From positions 1-21,511 of the forward strand of contig DKDF01000071.1 of NCBI GenBank assembly GCA_002451755.1: a stretch of DNA of 21,511 nucleotides, read 5' to 3'. Origin of the DNA: Ruminococcaceae bacterium UBA6855. Its GTDB lineage: Bacteria; Bacillota; Clostridia; Oscillospirales; Acutalibacteraceae. Under the pieces are notes generated by a model that saw only the letters and a program-made list of their open reading frames with translations, had not been told where the DNA came from and made no database searches. The position numbers were made by a program, and so were the translations under genes. This document shows, one piece after another, positions 1 to 7,589 of this stretch; the first letter of the stretch is position 1, and the number at the start of each line of letters is the position of its first letter.

Positions 1-9
1 GCAATCTTG

Positions 10-70
10 TTGGGGAAATGCCCCAAACCCCTGAACGATTTCAAAGAAATCGGCTGCGCTCCTGTGGAGC
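10..70. other. Three consecutive stem-loops beside mobC-like gene (oriT candidate)
   Basis: Three perfect inverted repeats lie within 61 bp. They are TTGGGG/CCCCAA (10-15/21-26, 5-nt loop), CGATTTC/GAAATCG (36-42/46-52, 3-nt loop) and GCTCC/GGAGC (58-62/66-70, 3-nt loop). The stretch lies just past the stop codon of the MobC-like gene and I see no gene in it. Dense stem-loops beside a relaxosome accessory gene are typical of transfer origins. The oriT reading is inference: the relaxase gene is not in the window and I cannot place a nick site. Confidence 0.4.
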
Positions 71-99
71 TGAACATCGATCTATCTTCGGAAAGTAAT

Positions 100-294
100 T
101 CAGGGATTTTTGGGTTCACGGCGTTCAGGCAAATCCGGCTTTTCTTCATATCCGTCAATCGCCATTTTGCGAAGGTAAGCGCTCATATTCTCTATACCAA
201 GCTGCGCCATCCTCGCCTTTATCAAGCCGAGTTCTTTTTCATCTACGAAGAATTTGACCTGTATCGGTCGCTTGCGATTCCTATTATCTGGCAT
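100..294 (-). CDS. Short MobC-like relaxosome accessory protein
   Basis: This is a 64-residue protein. Its first ~48 residues look like the N-terminal ribbon-helix-helix part of MobC-type mobilization proteins of clostridial conjugative elements: basic start, a beta strand around IQVKFFVDEKE, then two helices ending MSAYLRKMAIDGY. Family members are usually about 110-125 residues; here the C-terminal half is replaced by a short charged tail (EEKPDLPERREPKNP) and a stop, so it is shortened or a remnant. MobC proteins bind oriT DNA and help load the relaxase. I chose the ATG at 294, which has AGAGG about 9 nt upstream and overlaps the end of the upstream gene by 11 bp, suggesting translational coupling. 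The family assignment is from recognisable sequence; activity is uncertain. Confidence 0.6.
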   Translation of the reverse strand: MPDNRNRKRPIQVKFFVDEKELGLIKARMAQLGIENMSAYLRKMAIDGYEEKPDLPERREPKNP

Positions 295-2473
295 TACCTT
301 GATCCTCTGTATCGTCTCCGACCAATTCAGCCATTGCATCAATAATATTCTCAGGCGTCGGGAGTAGGAACGGCGTTCTCTTGGCAATCACAGCTTCAAA
401 ATGTGGATTCAGAAAATCACGCACAACACATTCTTGTTCGCTTGACTTCTGGAGATTTTCAAACAACGTCTTAAATTCCTTTTGTTTGACTTCGTTGAGC
501 CGAGAAATCATACTGTCGATTTCTCCTTCATCAAGCAGATATTCCCCTATCATTAAAGACACATAAGCGTTAAACATTCTACCGAAAGTTTCTACATCAT
601 CCTCATGCAGAATATCCCCAGCAACCTTAACAACCTTTGCGCCTACAGCTCCGCCGACAAAACCACCGGCTATTCCAACCACAGTGCCAACACCGGGAGC
701 AACAGCAGTTCCTGCCGCTCCTGCAACCTTAGCCGCAACAACACCGGCAGCAATCGCACCACCTGCACCTGCGGCAATAGAACCTGCAAGGACGCTCATG
801 TTCTTTGCATACTGAGCACCTGATATTTTGCGAGAAGCAACATTATATGTTTCAGGAATAGAAAAAACCGCAAAGGAGAGAACAGATGTTATGGCATTGC
901 TTCTCAAAATTTTGGCAAGATGTTTGGATGCTGCCGTGCCGTAGATAGCACCTTTTCCAGAAAGTGCGCGAATGCCATTCACAATTGTTGCGGATGCTTG
1001 ATACCCCAATTTGCCAACGACATACTGGCTCGGTACCAGCAAGGAATTAGCTAATCCGGTTCGAGCAACTTGTGAAACGATCATGTGCTGAATAAAGGAA
1101 ATGCCAAATACCTGCAATCCAGCGGAAGCTCCCGCTTGGATGGCTTGCGTTATATCTCCTGTTTTTCTCCAAGCCAGAAACACAGTAGCCACAAACGTGA
1201 TTCCTAAAGCACAAGAGCAGGTTACAACACCGGTTAAGGCATCGTAAGAAAGGGATTCTATTGTTCCTGGTTTGGTTAAATTAACTGCCTGCTGATATGT
1301 TAATCTGCCTTTACGAACAATATTTGCAGCCTCATTTGGATCGGTAACTCCCGGTACTTTTCCGTTCTCTATTTTTCTTCTAAAGCCTTCTACCACCTTT
1401 TCATATTGGTCTTTGGGCACTTCAAGTTGCATGGGTTTTCCATCGCTCATATAGCGGTACTGCCCAGTTTCCGGATTAAAACAGGCTTCGAGAGAGCCAC
1501 GTGCAGAGTTATAGTATTTTGTCTGGATGAAAATATCCCCTATTTGTCGGTCAGCTCCATCTTTGGCATTATCACGTCCGACTACTTTTGCGTCGAAGCC
1601 ATGCAGTTTATCCAATATAGTGATAGCTTCTTCTGCCATCTCTCCATGTCCTGCGGGAGTGTTAATGTTGGATTTTTGCTCTGCAAAAATCGCGATTTGT
1701 GAAGATTCAACCGCTGCTCCAGCCGCAACACTCGTCTTAATCGTTTCTTCTTTGAGATTAGAATCTACTTCACCCAAATCCGAAGATACTGTGTCCTTGT
1801 ATGCAACTTGTGCGGTCTGATTTCGGCAAACTTCAACAAAGGTTTTTGAACATTGAGGTTCGACCAGCAAAGCCTTGTTCTCGATCTCAGATTCACCAAC
1901 AAACCAACTCGCATCAAAATCATTCCAACTGTAAAAGAGTAAAACCGATTTTCCATTATGAAATTGCGCTTGATGTTGTAAATAAGCCTGTTGTTCATCT
2001 CCATCTAAATCATCGAGTGCAAAATTGCTGATACCGATTTTGCCGTCGAGTATCGATACATTGGTTCTGATAAACACACCTTTATTCGTAACGGCAATAC
2101 CACTTGGTCGAAGGTCAAATTCAGCATCTGCCCAAAGTATCACTTGCTCACGGGGAATAGGGAATGTATCTTTGATTTGATTTATTTTTCTTGCTGTAAG
2201 TGTAATTGGTGAATCTCCAAGAGCATAGATAAATGCATCTGCTTTGGTGCCATTTAGTGGGAGTATCGCTGTAGTAATTTCTTCTTTTTGTGCTTTTTCG
2301 GCAGAGGCTTTCTTTTCGTTTCTTGCCATATTTACTTTTTCGACAGTCGAAGCAACGGCAGTTCTGGTATTTTCTGCAATTCCAGAAGCAACATCTGAAA
2401 CTACCTGTGTAGTACTTTTTGTTAGAGACTTTGCTTTCTCAAAGAAATCGCTTGGTTTTCGCTCTAGCTCCAT
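284..2473 (-). CDS. Large unrecognised protein: PH-like region, nuclease-like motif, glycine-zipper membrane region
   Basis: This 729-residue protein has no function I can name; I have a general memory of similar large proteins in enterobacterial accessory regions. Visible parts in order: an amphipathic, Lys/Ala-rich N-terminus (1-65); a beta-rich PH-like region (~85-200, around VTNKGVFIRTN); a linker; a block at ~272-345 with GHGEMAEEA, then D308 and IQTK (316-319), resembling the D...(E/Q)xK core of PD-(D/E)XK nucleases; hydrophobic segments at ~410-435 and ~445-470; a Gly/Ala-rich zipper region (~560-615) able to form membrane helices; and an acidic helical tail. The ATG at 2473 has GGAGGG ~9 nt upstream. 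The GTG at 2518 lies too close to the predicted start site to be used. The gene is AT-richer than the core genes and couples to the MobC-like gene. An anti-phage or toxin role is speculation. Confidence 0.6.
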   Translation of the reverse strand: MELERKPSDFFEKAKSLTKSTTQVVSDVASGIAENTRTAVASTVEKVNMARNEKKASAEKAQKEEITTAILPLNGTKADAFIYALGDSPITLTARKINQIKDTFPIPREQVILWADAEFDLRPSGIAVTNKGVFIRTNVSILDGKIGISNFALDDLDGDEQQAYLQHQAQFHNGKSVLLFYSWNDFDASWFVGESEIENKALLVEPQCSKTFVEVCRNQTAQVAYKDTVSSDLGEVDSNLKEETIKTSVAAGAAVESSQIAIFAEQKSNINTPAGHGEMAEEAITILDKLHGFDAKVVGRDNAKDGADRQIGDIFIQTKYYNSARGSLEACFNPETGQYRYMSDGKPMQLEVPKDQYEKVVEGFRRKIENGKVPGVTDPNEAANIVRKGRLTYQQAVNLTKPGTIESLSYDALTGVVTCSCALGITFVATVFLAWRKTGDITQAIQAGASAGLQVFGISFIQHMIVSQVARTGLANSLLVPSQYVVGKLGYQASATIVNGIRALSGKGAIYGTAASKHLAKILRSNAITSVLSFAVFSIPETYNVASRKISGAQYAKNMSVLAGSIAAGAGGAIAAGVVAAKVAGAAGTAVAPGVGTVVGIAGGFVGGAVGAKVVKVAGDILHEDDVETFGRMFNAYVSLMIGEYLLDEGEIDSMISRLNEVKQKEFKTLFENLQKSSEQECVVRDFLNPHFEAVIAKRTPFLLPTPENIIDAMAELVGDDTEDQGNAR

Positions 2474-2506
2474 CCTTGATGCCCTCCACTCTGGCACGGC
2501 GCTTAT

Positions 2507-2549
2507 GTGTGTACACACTGATTATACATGATTTATATGACAATTTCAA
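2507..2549 (-). promoter_or_regulatory. Consensus promoter with 12-bp palindrome at the start site
   Basis: On the minus strand, TTGAAA (2544-2549) and TATAAT (2521-2526) are separated by exactly 17 bp, a near-consensus sigma-A promoter for the 729-residue protein gene. The perfect palindrome GTGTGTACACAC (2507-2518) covers the expected transcription start (~2514). That is the usual place for a repressor operator, but the regulator is unknown. Confidence 0.7.
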
Positions 2550-2624
2550 TCAGTACGGGATATTTTTCTGGGAAACGCGTAACTTTTTTGTCCTTTAATT
2601 TCATCCTGTTTTCTGCGAATAAAA

Positions 2625-2723
2625 TCAATGCTGTACTAGCCAGTGAAAATATATGCCGTCAAGAATAACGACTTCACCATCGAACGCTTCTTTGATCCGT
2701 GTAACCGGTATGTTGAAATGTGA
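2625..2723 (-). pseudogene. Possible gene fragment (32 codons)
   Basis: The minus strand is open between a TAG and a TGA for 32 codons, with protein-like content (core IKEAFDGEVVILDGIYF) but no start codon context or ribosome-binding site. It could be the remains of a larger gene in the mobile element, or chance. I do not recognise the family. Confidence 0.2.
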
Positions 2724-2836
2724 CTATTCCCGCGTCTCTATTCTATTCCATGCGGATAAATGAAGTCTGATATGCTCGCTTTTGAACAATGCCCCACAGA
2801 GAGAAAAATAAGTGATTTTCAACCCTTAGATATACA

Positions 2837-2878
2837 AAAACAGGCAGCACTCAACCGAAGCTGAGTGCCGCCTGTTTT
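2837..2878. terminator. Strong bidirectional hairpin terminator
   Basis: The arms AAAACAGGCAGCACTCA and TGAGTGCCGCCTGTTTT pair over 17 positions with one A/C mismatch around an 8-nt loop. They are flanked by A-runs on one side and T-runs on the other, so the hairpin could terminate in either direction. Confidence 0.75.
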
Positions 2879-2966
2879 GTTGTCCAATCCTGCTTAGCAG
2901 ATGCCGATTTTGTAGTTTTCTTAAATTACTGTCTTATCGGTACACGGCAAAATCGCCCGGCTTTTT

Positions 2967-3908
2967 TCATATCTGCTCTTCTTCGCAAAATACGCTTTCT
3001 ATCACTTTTTCGCACCCCTCCGGCGAATAGACCCACGAATCTATATGTCGGCTGTCCGTGAAATATCTTATCGGCGCGGGCGGGTAGTCTGCGCTGAACG
3101 AATCGACTATGACGAGCTTTATTTTCATGCGCTGCGGCAGTATGCTCTTTATATATACGCTCGCGTGGTCGCGGTCTTTCACCCCGTCGCAGTATTCCGC
3201 AAGCCCCGCGAGGTTCGGCGTCAGCTCGACGAATATGCCGTATTTCTCGACCGAGCGGACGATTCCGGGCACTGTCTCGCCCGCCTTGAACGCGGCGGAG
3301 TTCTCTTCCCATGTGCCGAGCAGTTCGCGGTGCGAGAGCGTGATGCGCCCCAGCTCGTCGCAGCTTTTGACTATCGCGCGTATATTCTGCCCCGTCGAAA
3401 ACCGTGCGTTCGGGTGCGGAATGCGCGAGACGGAGATGCTGTCGATGGGCAGCAGCGCGCTTATCCCCGCGCCGATGTCGCAGAATGCGCCGAACGGCTC
3501 CATATGCGTGACGCAAGCGTCGATAACATCGCCGCAGGCGAGCGACGAGAGATATTCCCTGCGGCAGTCCTCCTGCACGCTGCGGCGGCTGAGGACGGCA
3601 TATGTTTCGCCCTTCTGATCCGTGTCGAACCCGGTTATGCGGAAAATAACCGCCTTGTTCACCCGCGAGATCAGCGCGATATCGCGCACGCTCCCGTCCT
3701 CGATTCCGAGCGCGCCCTCATTTTTGGGTATTATGCCGCGCATGCAGCCGAGGTCAACATGGAGATTGTGCTCGCCGTCGCACAGCACGGCTCTGCCCTC
3801 GAGCGGAGTCCCGTTTTTGCACGCCTCCCTGAGCAGTGTCGGAGAGCTGAGTATCCGGGCGTTCTGCGCTGTCGGCAGCAGTGTTCCCTCGGGTTTGAAG
3901 CAGGTCAT
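2967..3908 (-). CDS. S1-domain RNA-binding protein (S1-like)
   Basis: This 313-residue protein carries S1-type OB folds. The clearest are a second repeat starting at GDVIDACVTHMEPFGAFCDIG and a third starting at GETVPGIVRSVEKYGIFVEL; a more divergent first repeat lies at ~30-100 (GRAVLCDGEHNLHVDLG). The family binds single-stranded RNA in the cytoplasm; short clostridial versions are often annotated as ribosomal protein S1, though they are well below the length of E. coli S1. I chose the ATG at 3908 because AAAGGA lies about 11 nt upstream; longer in-frame starts lack such a site and give an Arg-rich leader. It is divergent from the DUF951-prfA operon, which also fits a role in translation. 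Its downstream terminator appears incomplete. Confidence 0.85.
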   Translation of the reverse strand: MTCFKPEGTLLPTAQNARILSSPTLLREACKNGTPLEGRAVLCDGEHNLHVDLGCMRGIIPKNEGALGIEDGSVRDIALISRVNKAVIFRITGFDTDQKGETYAVLSRRSVQEDCRREYLSSLACGDVIDACVTHMEPFGAFCDIGAGISALLPIDSISVSRIPHPNARFSTGQNIRAIVKSCDELGRITLSHRELLGTWEENSAAFKAGETVPGIVRSVEKYGIFVELTPNLAGLAEYCDGVKDRDHASVYIKSILPQRMKIKLVIVDSFSADYPPAPIRYFTDSRHIDSWVYSPEGCEKVIESVFCEEEQI

Positions 3909-3988
3909 TGTCTGTTCAGTCCTTTCGCGGCGCCGCGTCTGGCGGCGAGCCGATCGTTTTGAAAATATGCGGAATTTTGCGCCCGCAG

Positions 3989-4040
3989 TGTACAAAATGT
4001 GAAAATAATGTTATAATAATTTACAGTCCGATAAAGGAGG
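3989..4040 (+). promoter_or_regulatory. Promoter and Shine-Dalgarno for the DUF951-prfA operon
   Basis: A perfect -10 TATAAT (4012-4017) has a weak -35 TGTACA (3989-3994) 17 bp upstream. The ribosome-binding site AAAGGAGG (4033-4040) precedes the ATG at 4048 by 7 nt. Confidence 0.55.
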
Positions 4041-4047
4041 AAGAACG

Positions 4048-4236
4048 ATGGATGTCAGAGTGGGCGACAAGCTCATCATGAAGAAGAACCACCCCTGCGG
4101 CAGCAATGAGTTTGCTGTGCTTCGCATCGGCATGGATTTTCGCATCCGCTGTCTCGGCTGCGGCCGCGAGGTCATGGTTCCGCGCGTCAAGGCGGAGAAA
4201 AACATAAAACGCATCGAGCGCACCGAGAAGGATTAG
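4048..4236 (+). CDS. DUF951 family small protein
   Basis: This 62-residue protein has the layout of DUF951: an N-terminal MDVRVGDKLIMKKNHPCG block, then a central FRIRCLGCGREVMVPR block. It therefore has three cysteines, including a CxxC pair (LGCG), and a basic tail. Length and sequence fit the family well. The family is small, cytoplasmic and of unknown function, common in Firmicutes near translation or chromosome genes; the CxxC and basic residues hint at metal or nucleic acid binding, but that is inference. It is first in the operon, 59 bp ahead of prfA. A small GCCGC/GCGGC hairpin (4252-4265) in that gap could tune read-through. Confidence 0.85.
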   Translation: MDVRVGDKLIMKKNHPCGSNEFAVLRIGMDFRIRCLGCGREVMVPRVKAEKNIKRIERTEKD

Positions 4237-4295
4237 CATATTTTGCCTCACGCCGCGTTGGCGGCCAAGAATAGTTTTTGCACTCGGAGGAAAAT

Positions 4296-5369
4296 ATGCT
4301 CGAAAAACTCAAAAAGGTTGAAGAAAAGTTTGATTTTATAAGCGCGGAGCTCTGCAAGAGCGAGGTCGTCTCCGATATGGAGCTGTACAAAAAATATATG
4401 CAGGAGCTCAAGCACTTATCACCCATAGTTGAAAAATACCGCGAATATAAAGCGGCGGAAAAGAATGCCGAGGAGGCGAAGAGCCTGCTCGAAGAGAGCG
4501 GCGCGGATGCCGAGCTCAAGGAGCTTGCACGCGCCGAGCTTGACGAGGCGAAAGAAAATATCGAGCGCACTCAGCAGGAGCTGAAAGTGCTGCTGCTCCC
4601 GCGCGACCCGAACGACGACCGCAATGTTATCGTTGAGATACGCGGCGGCGCAGGAGGCGAAGAAGCTGCGCTGTTCGCGGGCGTGCTGTTCAGAATGTAC
4701 TCGATGTACGGCGACACAAAGGGCTTCAAGACCGAAGTCCTCAGCGCGAACGCCACGGAGCTCGGCGGATACAAAGAAATAAGCTTTATGATAAGCGGCG
4801 AGGGCGCGTATTCCCGCCTCAAATTCGAGAGCGGCGTCCACCGCGTTCAGCGCGTGCCCGAGACTGAGAGCATGGGGCGCATACACACATCGACAGTCAC
4901 CGTCGCAGTCCTGCCGGAGGCGCAGGAGGTCGATGTTGAAATAAACCCGTCCGACCTGCAAATCGACACTTTCCGCTCAAGCGGCGCAGGCGGTCAGCAT
5001 GTCAACAAAACCGAGTCCGCCATCAGAATCACGCATATCCCGACGGGCACCGTCGTCGAGTGCCAGGACGAACGGAGCCAATATAAAAACAAAGACAGGG
5101 CGATGAAAATACTTCGCTCGAGAATACTCGAAGCGGAGCGCAGAAAGCAAAATGAGGCTATCGCGGGCGAGCGCCGCGCACAGGTCGGCACAGGCGACCG
5201 CAGCGAGCGCATCAGAACATATAACTACCCGCAGGGGCGCGTCACGGATCACCGCATCGGGCTGACGCTCTACCGCCTTGAGGCGATACTCAACGGCGAC
5301 CTCGATGAGCTGATCGACGCACTCATCACGGCGGACACCGCCGAAAAGCTCAGATCGACCGACGATTAA
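4296..5369 (+). CDS. prfA: Peptide chain release factor 1
   Basis: RF1 reads the UAA and UAG stop codons and triggers hydrolysis of the peptidyl-tRNA on the ribosome. At 357 residues it has the family's normal length. The stop-codon reading tripeptide PxT is present as PET (188-190), which identifies RF1 rather than RF2. The catalytic GGQ is at 232-234 in SSGAGGQHVNKTESA. The N-terminal ~100 residues are a charged helical domain. I chose the ATG at 4296 with CGGAGG 5 nt upstream over an in-frame TTG at 4278 that lies upstream of that site. The next gene starts 17 bp downstream, so the two are probably co-transcribed. The usual partner prmC, which methylates the GGQ glutamine, is not in the window. 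Confidence 0.97.
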   Translation: MLEKLKKVEEKFDFISAELCKSEVVSDMELYKKYMQELKHLSPIVEKYREYKAAEKNAEEAKSLLEESGADAELKELARAELDEAKENIERTQQELKVLLLPRDPNDDRNVIVEIRGGAGGEEAALFAGVLFRMYSMYGDTKGFKTEVLSANATELGGYKEISFMISGEGAYSRLKFESGVHRVQRVPETESMGRIHTSTVTVAVLPEAQEVDVEINPSDLQIDTFRSSGAGGQHVNKTESAIRITHIPTGTVVECQDERSQYKNKDRAMKILRSRILEAERRKQNEAIAGERRAQVGTGDRSERIRTYNYPQGRVTDHRIGLTLYRLEAILNGDLDELIDALITADTAEKLRSTDD

Positions 5370-5386
5370 ACGAAAGAAGAATCTCT

Positions 5387-6409
5387 ATGATAACAAAGCT
5401 TATAACCGAAAAGGACGGCGAAAAGGGTCTCGAAGAAGCGGCGCGTCTGCTAAAAGACGGCGAGCTTGTCGCCATACCGACCGAGACGGTCTACGGTCTT
5501 GCGGCAAACGCGCTTGACGGAAACGCCGTCAAAAACATATTTGTCGCCAAAGGCCGCCCGCAGGATAACCCGCTGATAGTTCACATAGCGGAGATTGATG
5601 AAATCTTGCCGCTTGTCAAAAACTTCGATGATCGCGCCCGTGCGCTCGCCGAGGCTTATTGGCCGGGACCGCTTACAATGATACTCCCGAAGAGCGATAT
5701 TATTCCGAACGAAGTCTGCGCCGGGCTTGACACGGTGGCGATAAGAATGCCGTCGCACCCGATAGCGCACGAGATAATCAAAAAATGCGGCTTCCCGCTT
5801 GCGGCGCCGAGCGCGAACACATCTGGCAAGCCGAGTCCCACGACCGCCGCGCATGTTATGAACGACATGGACGGAAAAATCGCCGCGGTTGTTGACGGCG
5901 GCAGCTGCTCGGTCGGCGTCGAGTCGACTGTCGTCACCCTTGCCTGCCCCGTTCCGCGCGTACTGCGACCCGGCGGAGTGACCCCGGATCAGCTTCGCGC
6001 AGTGCTCGGCGAGGTCGAGATAGACAAGGCTGTTTTCAAGGCACTCGAGAGCGGCGAAAAAGTTCTCTCGCCCGGCATGAAATATAAACATTATTCGCCG
6101 AACGCCCATGTTATAATCGTAAAAGGCGATTTTGACAAATTCGCTTCGCTCGTCGCCGAGCCGCGCAGCGAAAGAACCTGCGCCGTCTGTTTCGACGGCG
6201 AGGAGGACAAAATTTCCGTTCCCGCATATCCCTACGGTCACGCAGACAGCCCCGAGGAGCAGGCGCGCGAGCTGTTCGATGTGCTCAGACATGTTGACGA
6301 CGAAAAAATGGAGCTTGCCTTTGTGCGTTTCCCGTCGCTCGACGGCGTGGGAATGGCTGTCTATAACCGCCTGCTCAGAGCGGCAGGCTTTGAGGTGATC
6401 GAGCTGTGA
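5387..6409 (+). CDS. tsaC: L-threonylcarbamoyladenylate synthase, Sua5 type
   Basis: This enzyme makes threonylcarbamoyl-AMP from threonine, bicarbonate and ATP, the first step of the t6A37 modification of ANN-decoding tRNAs. The N-terminal YrdC domain (~10-200) shows PTETVYGLAANA, K55-G-R57 and N61 (KGRPQDNPL), SANTSGKPSPTT, GVESTVV and LRPGGVT. The remaining ~140 residues form the C-terminal Sua5 domain joined by the linker SPGMKYKHYSP, so the 340-residue length fits the two-domain Sua5/YwlC form rather than single-domain TsaC. The ATG at 5387 has only a weak purine-rich site, consistent with coupling to prfA. Its stop overlaps the GTG start of coaE. The name sua5 or ywlC would serve equally well. 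Confidence 0.93.
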   Translation: MITKLITEKDGEKGLEEAARLLKDGELVAIPTETVYGLAANALDGNAVKNIFVAKGRPQDNPLIVHIAEIDEILPLVKNFDDRARALAEAYWPGPLTMILPKSDIIPNEVCAGLDTVAIRMPSHPIAHEIIKKCGFPLAAPSANTSGKPSPTTAAHVMNDMDGKIAAVVDGGSCSVGVESTVVTLACPVPRVLRPGGVTPDQLRAVLGEVEIDKAVFKALESGEKVLSPGMKYKHYSPNAHVIIVKGDFDKFASLVAEPRSERTCAVCFDGEEDKISVPAYPYGHADSPEEQARELFDVLRHVDDEKMELAFVRFPSLDGVGMAVYNRLLRAAGFEVIEL

Positions 6410-7014
6410 GCATCTATGTTGCCGGACTCACCGGTCAGACGGGCTCGGGCAAAAGCACCGTTGCCGATATCTTCCGCGCGCACGGCGTCTGCGTTATCGA
6501 CTGCGACAAGCTGGCCCGCGAAATAGTTGAGCCGGGTTCACTTGTGCTTATTGATCTCGCCCGACTCTTCGGCGACGATCTTATTCTCCCGGACGGCTCT
6601 CTTGACCGTCACAAGTTAGCCAAACGCGCGTTTGCGAGCGAGGAAAAGACAAATCTGCTCAACTCCGTAACCCATCCGGCGATAACCGCGCTCGCCCGAA
6701 AGCGTGTAGCCGAAGCCGAAAAAAACGGATATAGAATCGCTATGCTCGACGCGCCGGTGCTTTTTGCAAGCGAGCTTCACGGCGACTGCCGCGCAGTGAT
6801 ATGCGTCTGCGCACCGAAAAATCAGCGCATGGCGCGACTCATGAGCCGCGACGAAATCGCTCCCGATGAAATAGAAAGAAGAATGTCCGCCCAGCCCGAT
6901 GAGAAATATTACAGGGACAATTCAGATATAATAATAGAGAATCCCGACGGCTGCGACCCGACGGAGCAGTGCATAAAGGCGCTGGAAAGCCTGAAAATCG
7001 GAGGCCGAAAATGA
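6406..7014 (+). CDS. coaE: Dephospho-CoA kinase
   Basis: It phosphorylates dephospho-CoA with ATP, the last step of coenzyme A synthesis, in the cytoplasm. The 202-residue length is typical. The P-loop GQTGSGKST is at 10-18, followed by the family's DCDKLARE block, the LDRHKLAKRAF segment, and THPAI. The start is a GTG whose last two bases lie in the TGA stop of the upstream gene (GTGA overlap), a sign of translational coupling. At the other end its TGA overlaps the ATG of the lytic transglycosylase gene. Confidence 0.95.
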   Translation: MSIYVAGLTGQTGSGKSTVADIFRAHGVCVIDCDKLAREIVEPGSLVLIDLARLFGDDLILPDGSLDRHKLAKRAFASEEKTNLLNSVTHPAITALARKRVAEAEKNGYRIAMLDAPVLFASELHGDCRAVICVCAPKNQRMARLMSRDEIAPDEIERRMSAQPDEKYYRDNSDIIIENPDGCDPTEQCIKALESLKIGGRK

Positions 7015-7577
7015 AAAAGAGGGCGGGATACAAGCTCATAGCCCTGCTGCTGTGCTTCGTGCTGGCGGTGTGCGGGATAACGGCGGCGCTGACTGTCGGC
7101 GCGATAAGATTCGCCTATCCCATGAAATATGAGGACTATATTGAAAAATATTCGGCTCAGTACGATGTCCCGAAAACGCTTCTGCTCGCGGTCATAAAGA
7201 CCGAGAGCTCGTTTGACCCCAAAGCCGAATCCTCGGCGGGGGCGTTGGGGCTGACTCAGATAACGCCCGAGACTTTTCATTGGCTTCAGACAAAGACAGG
7301 CGAAACTTTGAGCGACGATGCGCTCTCCGACCCGGAGACTGCGATAAGATACGGCGCGCTTTTTCTCGGGCTTTTGCTCGATGAATTCAATTCTACCGAG
7401 ACTGCCGTCGCCGCCTATCATGCGGGGCGCGGCAGGGTCAATTCGTGGCTTAAAGATGAGAATATATCGCCCGACGGCGTGAATCTTAAAGAAATACCGA
7501 TTCCCGAAACGGCTCACTATGTGCGCAAAGTGATGCGCGCTGTGAATATATATAATTCTCTTTACAAATCAAGATAG
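7011..7577 (+). CDS. Membrane-anchored lytic transglycosylase (SLT domain)
   Basis: This 188-residue protein cleaves peptidoglycan glycan strands non-hydrolytically if it behaves like its family. After a short basic start comes one hydrophobic segment (~8-33) that anchors it or acts as an uncleaved signal. A Slt/goose-lysozyme-like domain (~45-180) follows. The catalytic Glu is E65 in AVIKTESSFDPKA; next come GALGLTQITPET and AAYHAGRGRVNSWL, all diagnostic. I chose the ATG at 7011, preceded by GGAGG and overlapping the coaE stop by 4 bp. It sits in the housekeeping operon between coaE and an aminopeptidase; the functional link is not obvious. Confidence 0.92.
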   Translation: MKKRAGYKLIALLLCFVLAVCGITAALTVGAIRFAYPMKYEDYIEKYSAQYDVPKTLLLAVIKTESSFDPKAESSAGALGLTQITPETFHWLQTKTGETLSDDALSDPETAIRYGALFLGLLLDEFNSTETAVAAYHAGRGRVNSWLKDENISPDGVNLKEIPIPETAHYVRKVMRAVNIYNSLYKSR

Positions 7578-7589
7578 GAGGAATATAAA

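Larger units (their letters stand above)
2550..2966. other. Intergenic stretch at accessory/core boundary, no intact gene
   Basis: There is no intact gene between the 729-residue protein's promoter and the S1-protein gene. The stretch holds a short open fragment (2625-2723, minus) and a strong hairpin (2837-2878). At 2944-2966 there is what looks like half of a terminator for the S1-protein gene: GCCGGGCGATTTTGCC on the minus strand, where the second arm is incomplete. It probably marks the boundary of the mobile element. Confidence 0.4.

Noticed and set aside
7..345. Plus-strand frame of 112 codons across the MobC-like gene
   Set aside because: Antisense to the recognisable MobC-like sequence and passes through the stem-loops; no ribosome-binding site.
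3045..3962. Plus-strand open frame (305 codons) opposite the S1-protein gene
   Set aside because: GC-rich shadow of the S1 gene; Arg/Ala-rich sequence with no family resemblance and no start site.
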